Part shown: piece by piece, positions 22,710 to 30,453 of the stretch
How positions within the stretch are numbered: position 1 is the first letter of the stretch
How the letters are laid out: every line of letters starts with the position of its first letter
Source: Desulfovibrio sp. OttesenSCG-928-C06
GTDB taxonomy: Bacteria; Desulfobacterota; Desulfovibrionia; Desulfovibrionales; Desulfovibrionaceae
Assembly: GCA_030267065.1 (NCBI GenBank)
Contig: JAJDJF010000013.1
Span: forward strand, 1 to 34,086
Direction of reading: 5' to 3'
DNA length: 34,086 nt
Notes under the pieces: generated by a model
What the model was told of the DNA's origin: nothing
Databases searched by the model: none
The model's input: the letters and a program-made list of their open reading frames with translations, nothing else
Made by a program: the position numbers and the translations under genes

Positions 22710-24401
22710 ATGAGCAATGAAGCAGAGATCAAAAGCGCCGGTAAAGACTTTATCCGCAACAAGATAGACAATGAAATCAAAAACGGCCTGCCGCAGGAAA
22801 GCATCCAGACCCGCTTCCCGCCCGAGCCTAACGGCTATCTGCATATCGGCCACGCCAAGGCCATCTGCCTGAATTTCGGCATTGCCCGCGAATATGGCGG
22901 CAAGTGCAACCTGCGTTTTGACGACACAAACCCGGTCAAGGAAAGCACCGAGTACGTCAACGCCATTGAGGAAGACGTGCGCTGGCTGGGTTTTTCATGG
23001 AGCGGCGAGGAACGCTACACCTCCAGCTATTTTGACCGCCTCTACGAACTGGCCGAAGAACTGATCCAGAAGGGCAAGGCCTATGTGGACAGCCAGAGCG
23101 CGGACGAAATCCATGCCAACCGCGGTACCCTTACCGAACCGGGCAAAAACAGCCCCTACCGCGAGCGCCCTGTGGAAGAAAACCTTGATCTGTTCCGCCG
23201 CATGAAGGCCGGTGAATTTCCGGACGGCGCACAGGTGCTGCGCGCAAAAATCGACATGTCCTCACCCAACGTGGTCATGCGCGACCCGGTACTCTACCGC
23301 ATCCGCCATGTGCACCACCACCGCACCGGCGACAAGTGGTGCATCTACCCGATGTACGACTACAGCCACTGCATTTCCGACTCCACGGAAAAAGTGACGC
23401 ACTCGCTGTGCAGCCTTGAGTTCGACAACAACCGCGAGCTCTACGACTGGGTGCTGCAAACGCTGGATCTTTTCCCCTCGCACCAGACCGAATTCGCGCG
23501 TCTGAACATCAACGGCACCATTTTGTCCAAGCGCAAGCTCATCCAGCTTGTGGAGCAAAAGCACGTCAGCGGCTGGGACGACCCGCGCCTGCCCACCATC
23601 CGTGGACTGCGGCGCAGGGGCTACACGCCCGACTCCATCCGTGAGTTCTGCGACCGCATCGGTGTTTCACGCGCCAACAGCATGGTTGATTACTCCATGC
23701 TGGAATTCTGCGTGCGCGAGCACCTCAACCGCATCAGCCCCAGACTGATGGCCGTGCTCAACCCAATCAAAATCACCGTCGAGAACTACCCCGAAGGGCA
23801 GGTGGAATGGTTTGAAATGCCCCTGAACCCGGAAGACGAATCGCAGGGCAGCAGGCAAGTTCCCTTTAGCCGCGAACTGCTCATCGAACGGGATGACTTC
23901 ATGCTCGAGCCGCCATCCAAGTTCCACCGGCTGGCTCCGGGGCGCGAAGTGCGTCTGCGCTACGCCTACTACATAACCTGCAAGGATGTGGTGCGCGATG
24001 CGGACGGCAACGTCACCGAGCTTATCTGCGAGTACGACCCGCTAAGCAAGGGCGGCGGCACCCCTGACGGGCGCAAGGTAAAGGGAACCCTGCACTGGGT
24101 TTCTGCCCCGCATGCGGTCAAGGCCGAGGTGCGCCTCTACGATCGCCTGTTCAGCAAGGACGACCCCGAAGAAGGACTTGAGCCGGGACAGGATTTTACC
24201 GCCAGCCTCAATCCGGATTCACTCACCATTGCCGAGGCCCACATGGAACCGGCCCTTGCCGGATTTGACGTGGACAGCCGCGTGCAGTTCGAGCGCATCG
24301 GCTATTTCTGCGTGGACAAGGACTCCACAGCCGAACGCAAGGTTTTCAACCGGGTTGTCGGACTCAAGGATACCTGGGCTAAACTGGCTGCAAAGAAATA
24401 A
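22710..24401 (+). CDS. glnS: Glutaminyl-tRNA synthetase
   Basis: The preferred start is ATG at 22710 with AGAGGG upstream, giving 563 residues (E. coli has 554). The catalytic Rossmann fold carries [16 protein letters not shown] with HIGH at 45-48, FDDTNP, and the KMSKS-equivalent LSKRK at 272-276. The sequence [20 protein letters not shown] is typical of GlnRS/GluRS. The C-terminal anticodon-binding beta-barrels follow, ending [15 protein letters not shown]. The enzyme charges tRNA-Gln directly. It appears to be its own transcription unit, with a promoter at 22634 and a terminator at 24411. Confidence 0.97.
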   Translation: MSNEAEIKSAGKDFIRNKIDNEIKNGLPQESIQTRFPPEPNGYLHIGHAKAICLNFGIAREYGGKCNLRFDDTNPVKESTEYVNAIEEDVRWLGFSWSGEERYTSSYFDRLYELAEELIQKGKAYVDSQSADEIHANRGTLTEPGKNSPYRERPVEENLDLFRRMKAGEFPDGAQVLRAKIDMSSPNVVMRDPVLYRIRHVHHHRTGDKWCIYPMYDYSHCISDSTEKVTHSLCSLEFDNNRELYDWVLQTLDLFPSHQTEFARLNINGTILSKRKLIQLVEQKHVSGWDDPRLPTIRGLRRRGYTPDSIREFCDRIGVSRANSMVDYSMLEFCVREHLNRISPRLMAVLNPIKITVENYPEGQVEWFEMPLNPEDESQGSRQVPFSRELLIERDDFMLEPPSKFHRLAPGREVRLRYAYYITCKDVVRDADGNVTELICEYDPLSKGGGTPDGRKVKGTLHWVSAPHAVKAEVRLYDRLFSKDDPEEGLEPGQDFTASLNPDSLTIAEAHMEPALAGFDVDSRVQFERIGYFCVDKDSTAERKVFNRVVGLKDTWAKLAAKK

Positions 24402-24410
24402 CGGAAATAC

Positions 24411-24466
24411 CGCAAAAACGCGCGGCCTCCATATTCTTTAAGGAATCTGGGCTGCGCGTTTTTGCG
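24411..24466. terminator. Terminator after glnS
   Basis: CGCAAAAACGCGC (24411-24423) is perfectly complementary to GCGCGTTTTTGCG (24454-24466), and the stem extends inward through GGCC/GGGCT. The embedded A5/T5 runs would permit termination in both directions. Confidence 0.85.
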
Positions 24467-24612
24467 TATTGCCAGAACATTTTGACTTTTCACGGTTAAT
24501 TTGTTTTCGCGCTTACAACCAAATGATTACAAACGGTTCTGGCAATCGCACACTCAAGATATGATTTTTTTCTTTACTTGCCCGCTATAGTGACTACTTA
24601 AAAAAAGTGCTA

Positions 24613-24621
24613 TGCTATACT
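24613..24621 (+). promoter_or_regulatory. Extended -10 promoter of the selenoprotein gene
   Basis: TGCTATACT (TG-N-TATACT) lies at 24613-24621, with no good -35; TGACTA at 24591 is distant by 19 nt. It would start transcription near 24628, leaving a ~64-nt leader with AGGAG before ATG 24692. Confidence 0.5.
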
Positions 24622-24691
24622 GGCAAGCGACCCAAGGCATAACTATCAGCAAATACCGGCGCGCCCCGTGCGCCGTGTTCAGGAGCAGCAA

Positions 24692-26467
24692 ATGCAAGAC
24701 AATCAGGACACCTCAAACGTACAGTTGCCGGATCAGCTTATTCCGGAAGACGGGCGAGCCCAGCTCAAACAGATGTTCGACCCCATGCCCGGCGTGGCCG
24801 AGCTGCACGTCTACACCGAAAAGGACGCCAAAGACGTCATGAGCCGGTTCAGCCTGCAAATTGCGCGTGAACTTGCCGCCTGCTCGGACAAGGTAGAGGT
24901 GTTCACCCATGACGGCGCGGAAGCCAAAACTCTGCCCGGCCCCGAAGGCCTGCCCAGCATCGGCGTCAAGCCCAAAGGCTCGCAGCACTTCATTCTGCGC
25001 ATGCTCGGCGCTCCGCTGGGGCACGAAGGCGCGGCTCTGGTCAAGGCAGTAAGCCTGGCCGGAACCGGTGACAGCGAGCTTTCCAAGGCCGCCAAGGACA
25101 GCCTTGCCAAAATTACCGGCGGGCGCGAAATCATGGTGTTCGGTACGGGAACCTGACCGTACTGCCCAGGCCAGATGGCTCTGGCCTCCGCTTTTGCCTT
25201 GGAACGCCCCGGCGTGATTCACGCTTACGCGATCTCTTCCAGCGAATTTCCCGCAATGGCCCAAAAGTACGGCGTTGGCGGCGTGCCGCACACTGTCGTG
25301 AACGACGAGCACAGCGTTGTCGGCTTGCAGCAGGATGCGCCCTTTGCCGAGTTCGTGCTCAACATGAAAGACAAGGAAATCAACATCTCGGAAGCGCCGG
25401 GCTTTGACCCCGCCGCCGACAGCCTGTTTGGCGACAGCGCCCCGAGTCAGCCGGAAAAAGCGCCGGAAGCAGGTGCCGACTTTGCATCCGCTCCCTCTAT
25501 CTTCGGCAATGACAATAAAACCGAACAGTACGGCGAAGTGCTCGACAAGGGCGACGAATACAACTGCGACCTGCTGGTACTCGGCGGCGGGCCTGCCGGT
25601 CTTACGGCTGCCGTTTACGGCGCGCGTTCCGGCCTGACCGTGACCGTGCTTGATAGCGGCATGCTCGGCGGGCAGGTTTCCCTTACTCCGGTAATTGAAA
25701 ACTACATGAGCTACAAGGCCATGCCCGGCAGCCAGCTTGCCTCCAGCATGGTCGAGCACGCCAAGCAGTACGCCCATGTTCGCGGCAACCTGCAAATCAC
25801 CAATCTGGAAGCCAAAGACGGCAAATTCGTAGCCAGCACCAGCAATGGGCAGTACAGCGGCCGCTCGCTGCTCTTTGCCACCGGCTCCACCTGGCGCAAG
25901 CTCGGTGTTCCGGGCGAAGTGGTCCTCTCGGGCCGTGGCGTGCACAACTGCGCCAGCTGCGACGGTTACATGTACGTCGGCAAAAAGATTGTGGTGGTCG
26001 GCGGCGGCAACACCGCCCTCACCGATGCCCTGCACCTCAAGAACCTTGGCATTGACGTTACCGTTATCCACCGCCGTGATGAATTCCGTGGCGAAAAAGC
26101 TCTGGCCAAAGCCATCGAAAAGAACGGCATTAAAGTGGAATGGGATAGCGTGGTGACCGAAATTGTCGGCAAGGATCAGGTTACCGGCATCAAGATCAAA
26201 AACGTCAAGACCGAGCAAATCAAGGAACTGCCCATTGACGGAGTGTTTGTCTCCGTCGGGCAGGAGCCTAACTCCCGCCCGGCCCGCGCTGTTGGCGCAA
26301 AAGTCACCGAGCAGGGCTATATCGAAGTGGACAAGCACATGCGCACCACCACGCCGCGCGTATATGCGGCAGGCGATGTAACCGGCGGCTTCCAGCAAAT
26401 CGTGGTGGCCGTGGCTGAAGGCGCTCAGGCGGCCCACACCGCGTTCATGGATTTGCAGGAAGGCTAG
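24692..26467 (+). CDS. Selenocysteine-containing PDO/AhpF-like thioredoxin-fold domain fused to thioredoxin reductase
   Basis: I read this as one 591-residue protein translated through TGA at 25154-25156 as selenocysteine 155. ATG at 24692 has AGGAG six bases upstream. Residues ~20-125 look like a thioredoxin fold lacking CxxC. Residues ~145-235 form a second one with active site U155-P-Y-C158 (FGTGT before it, PGQMALASAFALE after it) and cis-Pro199 in GGVPHTVV. An acidic linker follows (~235-288). The reductase has the FAD motif GGGPAG (298-303), redox pair C420-A-S-C423, NADPH motif GGGNTA (437-442) and NADPH-specificity HRRDEFR (460-466). Electrons should flow NADPH to FAD to C420/C423 to U155/C158. 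The two halves are in one frame and both belong to the same thioredoxin fold. A SECIS-like hairpin follows the TGA. Alternative: two separate proteins, or a disrupted gene. Confidence 0.88.
25154..25187 (+). promoter_or_regulatory. Selenocysteine UGA with bacterial SECIS-like hairpin
   Basis: After the TGA (25154-25156) there are 11 nt, then a perfect 8-bp stem AGGCCAGA (25168-25175) with TCTGGCCT (25180-25187) and a 4-nt loop TGGC. G at loop position 2 and a short distance from UGA fit the minimal bacterial SECIS bound by SelB. The hairpin lies within the coding sequence, as bacterial SECIS elements do. Confidence 0.82.
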
Positions 26468-26519
26468 GCCCTGTCCAGCCCCTGCTGAACAAAGCGCGTT
26501 TATGCCCTAACAATACCAG

Positions 26520-26555
26520 CCGCCCGGAGCTATTAGCTCCGGGCGGTTTTATTTC
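26520..26555 (+). terminator. Rho-independent terminator after the selenoprotein gene
   Basis: CCGCCCGGAGC (26520-26530) pairs with GCTCCGGGCGG (26536-26546) around TATTA, followed by TTTTATTTC. The 329-nt gap to dapA otherwise holds only the dapA promoter and a small CTTTTGC-AAA-GCAAAAA hairpin near 26635. Confidence 0.93.
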
Positions 26556-26688
26556 AACCTCCTGCAATTTGCTCCAATAAGCTCTGCAATCATTTATCTG
26601 CAAGGCTTTTGCAACAAACCGCCATAGCGCTTTCACGCTTTTGCAAAGCAAAAACGCTCTAGTGCCAAACATCACTTGCCATTTCCGG

Positions 26689-26716
26689 TTGACCTTTGCC
26701 CGCCAACGCATATAAA
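26689..26716 (+). promoter_or_regulatory. Sigma-70 promoter of dapA
   Basis: TTGACC (26689-26694) and TATAAA (26711-26716) are 16 nt apart, both close to consensus, about 80 nt before the dapA start. Confidence 0.72.
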
Positions 26717-26796
26717 TTATCGATTCGGACAAAACGATGCGAAGGAAACGGGCGCAGGAGCGCCTTATCCACGCGTCAATCTTCAAGGAGAAGCTC

Positions 26797-27678
26797 ATGC
26801 AACTGGCTGGTGCAATCACGGCTCTTGTCACTCCGTTCAAGAACGGCAGCATTGATGAAGAAGCCTACCGTCAACTGATCGAATGGCAGATTGAAGAAGG
26901 CATCGATGGTCTGGTTCCCTGCGGAACCACCGGCGAATCCGCTACCCTGAGCCACGAAGAACACGAAAAAGTGATCAGCATCTGTATCGATCAGGTAAAA
27001 AAACGCGTGCCGGTTATTGCCGGCGCAGGTTCCAACAACACGGCCGAAGCCATCAACCTGCTGCGTTTTGCAAAAAAAGCCGGGGCTGACGCTGGTCTGA
27101 TGATTACTCCTTACTACAACAAACCGACCATGGAAGGCGTATTCCAGCACTTCAAGGCCATTGCCGCCGAAGTAACCCTGCCGATGGTGGTTTACAACGT
27201 GCCCGGACGCACTGGCTCCAACGTTACCGCCCAGTGCATGGCCCGCATGGTCAAGGAAATCCCCACCGTGGTCGCAGCCAAGGAAGCCAGCGGCAACATC
27301 GTGCAGATTTCCGACTACATGGAACTTTGCGGTCCCAAATTCAGCCTGCTGGTAGGCGACGATTTTGTTGTGCTGCCCGCCATGGCTATGGGCTGCAAAG
27401 GCGTGATTTCCGTGTCCTCCAACATTGCCCCGCGCCTGATGCACGAGCAATGCCAGGCCTTCTTTGACGGAGACATGGCAAAGGCCAGAGACATCCACTA
27501 CAAGATGGCCCCCATTAACCGCGCCTGCTTCCTGGAAACCAACCCCGGCCCGGTCAAGACCGCCCTCGCCATCATGGGCAAAATCCCCAATGGCGAAATG
27601 CGCCTGCCCATGGTACCGATTAGCCAGGAGAACGAAAAAGCCCTGCGCAACATTCTGGCAGAAAGCAAGCTGATTTAA
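26797..27678 (+). CDS. dapA: 4-hydroxy-tetrahydrodipicolinate synthase
   Basis: A 293-residue (beta/alpha)8 aldolase that condenses pyruvate with aspartate semialdehyde, the first step of the diaminopimelate/lysine branch. ATG at 26797 follows AAGGAG, and the start MQLAGAITALVTPF aligns with E. coli DapA (292 residues). Catalytic residues are at expected places: T44-T45 in GTTGESATL, Y133 in VVYNVPGRTG, R138, and Schiff-base K162 in VAAKEASGN. It is a single-gene unit with its own promoter (26689) and terminator (27775); no other lysine gene is adjacent. Confidence 0.98.
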   Translation: MQLAGAITALVTPFKNGSIDEEAYRQLIEWQIEEGIDGLVPCGTTGESATLSHEEHEKVISICIDQVKKRVPVIAGAGSNNTAEAINLLRFAKKAGADAGLMITPYYNKPTMEGVFQHFKAIAAEVTLPMVVYNVPGRTGSNVTAQCMARMVKEIPTVVAAKEASGNIVQISDYMELCGPKFSLLVGDDFVVLPAMAMGCKGVISVSSNIAPRLMHEQCQAFFDGDMAKARDIHYKMAPINRACFLETNPGPVKTALAIMGKIPNGEMRLPMVPISQENEKALRNILAESKLI

Positions 27679-27774
27679 GGCCTGCGAAGCGCCGTCAGCG
27701 TACTCCCGATTACGCGGTGCGAGGCAAAATAACCTTGCAATAATATACGGCGCTGACCCAAAGCAGAAACTGAC

Positions 27775-27807
27775 AAAGCGCCCCTGTGCAAACAGGGGCG
27801 CTTTTTT
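27775..27807 (+). terminator. Rho-independent terminator after dapA
   Basis: AAAGCGCCCCTGT (27775-27787) pairs with ACAGGGGCGCTTT (27792-27804) around GCAA, followed by further T's to 27807. Confidence 0.95.
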
Positions 27808-27894
27808 AGTGGAGTCTGGCGTGGCTTGGGACAACCCCCAGCAACCGCTTCGCACACACTACGATTCCATCATACTGCCAGTGCACTGTGCTGA

Positions 27895-27942
27895 TAAAAC
27901 AGCAGTGGGGAGACCTTGCGGTCCCCCCACTGCTATCTTTTT
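27895..27942. terminator. Bidirectional terminator hairpin
   Basis: AGCAGTGGGGAGACC (27901-27915) pairs with GGTCCCCCCACTGCT (27920-27934) with one mismatch and a TTGC loop. TCTTTTTC follows on the plus strand and GTTTTATC on the minus strand. No plus-strand gene ends here. It lies 36 nt beyond the stop of the minus-strand 36-aa gene, whose terminator it probably is. Confidence 0.82.
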
Positions 27943-27970
27943 CTGGAGGCAGCTATGCCTGCCAGCCCAA

Positions 27971-28081
27971 TTAATGCCTTCCGGTCCGGGAGGCGACGGC
28001 AGCACTCACAAAAATTGCAAGGCTGAGAATCGCGCCGGGAACCAGAGACATCCAGGCAGGATAATTGCTAAAACTAACCAT
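27971..28081 (-). CDS. Small predicted membrane protein, 36 aa
   Basis: ATG at 28081 on the minus strand follows AGGGG at a good distance (CAGGGGTTAGCC-ATG). The 36-residue product begins MVSFSNYPAWMSLVPG and continues as a ~20-residue hydrophobic helix (LVPGAILSLAIFVSAAVA) with a short basic tail SRTGRH, so one membrane span with the C-terminus probably cytoplasmic. A TATAAT lies 42-47 nt upstream and a strong terminator follows. All signals of a real gene are present, but the family is unknown. Small accessory subunits of transporters or respiratory complexes have this form. It is divergent from the PucR-like regulator. Confidence 0.65.
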   Translation of the reverse strand: MVSFSNYPAWMSLVPGAILSLAIFVSAAVASRTGRH

Positions 28082-28122
28082 GGCTAACCCCTGTGTATAT
28101 ATTGAGCGCCGTAACGTGACGC

Positions 28123-28151
28123 ATTATAATGTTGATACGGGAAGTTCCCGT
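28123..28151 (-). promoter_or_regulatory. Promoter and palindromic operator of the 36-aa gene
   Basis: On the minus strand a consensus TATAAT lies at 28128-28123. A perfect 15-bp palindrome ACGGGAA-G-TTCCCGT (28137-28151) covers the -35 region, where no TTGACA-like hexamer exists. A regulator binding the palindrome, possibly the divergently encoded PucR-like protein, could act here; that link is inference. Confidence 0.5.
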
Positions 28152-28217
28152 TGAACAAACGATATCACTTATTCCAAAGCAGGGCATATTCTGCTATCCA
28201 AAAAAAGCGCTCATCTT

Positions 28218-28244
28218 TTGTGACCGCATCACAACAAGTATAAA
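28218..28244 (+). promoter_or_regulatory. Inverted repeat and promoter at the start of the PucR-like gene
   Basis: TTGTGA-CCGCA-TCACAA (28218-28234) is a perfect 6+5+6 inverted repeat like CRP/FNR-family sites, though those normally have 6-nt spacing. TATAAA lies at 28239-28244. A start about 7 nt further would fall at or just before ATG 28253, and no Shine-Dalgarno is visible, so the mRNA may be leaderless. Confidence 0.45.
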
Positions 28245-28252
28245 AAACCATC

Positions 28253-29674
28253 ATGAATATAAACGGCAGACCTGAAACATCGCAGCTTCTGGAAACACTT
28301 CTCACCACAAACAGTCTGGCAGAAGCCATAGAACGCAGCGCCAACGTGCTTGGTAACCCGCTGGCCATTTTTGACGCAAGCTATCAGGTAGTGGCAAGCA
28401 GCAAACGTAGCGCGCCGGACGAAGCCTGGCGCGAGGGCATCAATCGCGGGCGCTGGAATTACGAGTTTGTGGCCCGCCTGAACCGAATCCTTGCAGAAAG
28501 AGGCGAGCGCGACCTGGGCGAGCAGAGCCCGGCAATTCGTCCTGAGCGGAGCAGCCGTTCAGCCAGCCCGGATCATTCAGACCATTCAGTCCATTCAGCT
28601 CATCCAGACCATTCTGCCAACTCAAACAGGACAGCCCGGACTGGCCTGACCGGACATTCCGGACACTCAGGCCGCCACAATCACCTGATGCGCAAACCGG
28701 CCATACTTACCGACCTCAGCGAGCGCCGCCGCCGTGTGGAAGGGCTGGTTCTGGACGACACCCTGCTCGGCTTTGTGGTTATTCTGGAACACGAAACAAG
28801 GCTTGAAGACGTGGACGAGCAGGATTACCAGCTGGTGCGCAAAGTATTGGCCAAGGCGGTCTCCATGGAGCGCGCGGCCCACTTTCACAGCAATGCCCGC
28901 AGCACGGAAGCCTTGTTGCTGGATATCCTTGGCGGGCGCTTCTCCGACCGGCTACTGCTCATGGAAAGACTGCGCGGCAGCGGCATGGAAGAGGCCAAAA
29001 ACTTCAGCCTGTTCACTGTCAGCCTGTCCGGCTACCTGCCGGACAACCTGCGCGAAGAGGCCCTGAAAAAAAAGCTGGAGTCGATTTTTCGCCTGTGCTG
29101 GTCAGTTAGCGAGCATAACCACATTGTCATTCTTGCCGCACACACAGGACAGCCAGAGCAACGCGCCGCGGCCATGCAAACCTTCACATCGCTATTGCGC
29201 CAACACCAGCTTCTGGCCGGGCAGAGTGCGGTGTTTTCTGATTTGCTCCAGTTGCCGCGCCATCACCGGCAAGCCCTGCGCGCCCTTGAGATATCGCGCG
29301 AGCTCTCCGGCAGTCCGTTTATCAGGCCGGACAGCGTCATCTTCCCTTACGAGGACTATAAGATCATTGACCTCATCTCCGGGCTGGGCGCGGAGGAACT
29401 CTCCGGTTACTGCAACAGTGCAGTGCGCAGCATGTTCGAGCATGACCGCGCGCAGGGCACAGAGTACGCCAGAACACTCTTCCACTACCTGAATTCCGGG
29501 CGCAGTATCCACACGGCCGCAAAGGGCCTGTACGTCCATCACAACACGGTTTATTATCGGCTGACAAAAATGAAGGATTTATTCGGACTTGATTTTTCCA
29601 ACGAATACCAGAACATGCAATATTACCTTTCCTGCCTGATGTTGCTGTACTTCTGGGAGAGACACCGCGCCTGA
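28253..29674 (+). CDS. PucR/CdaR-like transcriptional regulator with His/Ser repeat insertion
   Basis: A 473-residue predicted regulator. The C-terminus is a PucR-type helix-turn-helix: TLFHYLNSGRSIHTAAKGLYVHHNTVYYRLTKMKDLFGLD (about 408-447). The middle (about 220-390) resembles the GGDEF-like region of that family (SLFTVSLSGYLPD, then HHRQALRALEISRELSG). The N-terminus looks like a sensor domain (LGNPLAIFDASYQVVASS) interrupted at residues ~100-145 by a low-complexity, His-rich segment encoded by 9-nt tandem repeats. PucR-like proteins control purine, sugar-acid or amino-acid catabolism genes; the ligand here is unknown. The gene is divergent from a 36-aa membrane peptide gene and followed after 25 nt by a macro-domain gene, probably co-transcribed. 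Confidence 0.82.
   Translation: MNINGRPETSQLLETLLTTNSLAEAIERSANVLGNPLAIFDASYQVVASSKRSAPDEAWREGINRGRWNYEFVARLNRILAERGERDLGEQSPAIRPERSSRSASPDHSDHSVHSAHPDHSANSNRTARTGLTGHSGHSGRHNHLMRKPAILTDLSERRRRVEGLVLDDTLLGFVVILEHETRLEDVDEQDYQLVRKVLAKAVSMERAAHFHSNARSTEALLLDILGGRFSDRLLLMERLRGSGMEEAKNFSLFTVSLSGYLPDNLREEALKKKLESIFRLCWSVSEHNHIVILAAHTGQPEQRAAAMQTFTSLLRQHQLLAGQSAVFSDLLQLPRHHRQALRALEISRELSGSPFIRPDSVIFPYEDYKIIDLISGLGAEELSGYCNSAVRSMFEHDRAQGTEYARTLFHYLNSGRSIHTAAKGLYVHHNTVYYRLTKMKDLFGLDFSNEYQNMQYYLSCLMLLYFWERHRA
28574..28618 (+). repeat. Five tandem 9-nt repeats inside the regulator
   Basis: CATTCAGAC, CATTCAGTC, CATTCAGCT, CATCCAGAC and CATTCTGCC follow one another, coding H-S/P-x five times (H108 to A122). 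Two further HSG units follow at residues 135-140. Nine His lie within residues 108-144. Confidence 0.9.
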
Positions 29675-29699
29675 TGCTCAGGACGGTTTTGGAGGATTT

Positions 29700-30224
29700 A
29701 TGAGCCAGACCAAAGACATCATCAGCGTTATCACCGCTGACATTACCACTTTGCAGGTGGATGCCATTGTTAACGCTGCCAATTCCAGCCTGCTTGGAGG
29801 CGGCGGTGTTGACGGGGCCATCCACCGGGCTGCCGGGCCGCAATTGCTGGAAGAATGCCGCAAGCTGAACGGCTGCCCTACCGGGCAAGCCAAAACGACA
29901 AAGGGCTACAAATTGCCCGCAAAGTGGGTAATTCACACGGTTGGACCGGTCTGGCACGGCGGCGGGCAGAACGAGCGCGAACTGCTGGCCGCAGCTTACC
30001 GCAACTCCATGGAGCAGGCCATACAGGTTGAAGCCAGAACAGTGGCCTTTCCTGCCATATCCACCGGCGTATACCGCTTTCCCAAGGAAGAAGCGGCCAA
30101 AATCGCGGTTGGCACCGTGCTGGAGTTTATCGAACAACACCCGGTATTTGACGGGGTAGTCTTCGCCTGTTTTTCAGAAGAATCAGCCCAACTGCACCGG
30201 AGCGCCCTTGCGGAGCAGGCGTAA
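29700..30224 (+). CDS. Macro-domain protein (O-acetyl-ADP-ribose deacetylase type)
   Basis: A 174-residue single macro domain, the length of YmdB/MacroD-type enzymes. ADP-ribose-binding motifs are in order: D21 with NAAN (25-28), the GGGGVDGAI loop (33-41) with HRAAGPQLL, CPTGQAKTTKGYKLPAKWVIHTVGP, and the phosphate loop ISTGVYRFP (121-129). Known members remove acetyl from O-acetyl-ADP-ribose or ADP-ribose from proteins. ATG follows GGAGG. It starts 25 nt after the PucR-like gene and is probably its operon partner. No sirtuin or toxin gene is near. Confidence 0.93.
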   Translation: MSQTKDIISVITADITTLQVDAIVNAANSSLLGGGGVDGAIHRAAGPQLLEECRKLNGCPTGQAKTTKGYKLPAKWVIHTVGPVWHGGGQNERELLAAAYRNSMEQAIQVEARTVAFPAISTGVYRFPKEEAAKIAVGTVLEFIEQHPVFDGVVFACFSEESAQLHRSALAEQA

Positions 30225-30313
30225 ATAGCCGGGCCGCAAAACAGAGCTACGATAACAGAACGCGGCGGGCGGTTATGGCCTCATCCGGCGGCAATGCGCC
30301 GGGTAGCAGGCAT

Positions 30314-30394
30314 CAGGTAGCAGAGCGTCAAGCAGCACAGTGCCGGCAGCACGCAGTTAGTTAGGCAGGTAACAGAGCACCGGCAGCACATCGC
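30314..30394 (+). repeat. Degenerate direct repeat downstream of the macro-domain gene
   Basis: CAGGTAGCAGAGC (30314-30326) recurs with one change as CAGGTAACAGAGC (30366-30378), each followed by a form of CCGGCAGCAC. The 229-nt convergent gap 30225-30453 holds only this and no clear terminator. Confidence 0.5.
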
Positions 30395-30453
30395 CCTGTG
30401 AGCGCCAGACGGTCAATCTGTACTTGTGCCGCACCAACTTTTGTCGCTTTTTG

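Noticed and set aside
25154-25156. TGA as a true stop or sequencing error
   Set aside because: The frame resumes at once with the rest of a CPYC-type motif, a SECIS-like hairpin follows at the standard distance, and no frameshift is needed. A TGC-to-TGA error cannot be excluded from sequence alone.
24713-26437. A 574-codon minus-strand frame that spans the TGA of the selenoprotein gene without interruption
   Set aside because: Its translation has no motifs, while the plus strand carries FAD, NADPH and redox motifs in order. The antisense frame is a codon-bias shadow.
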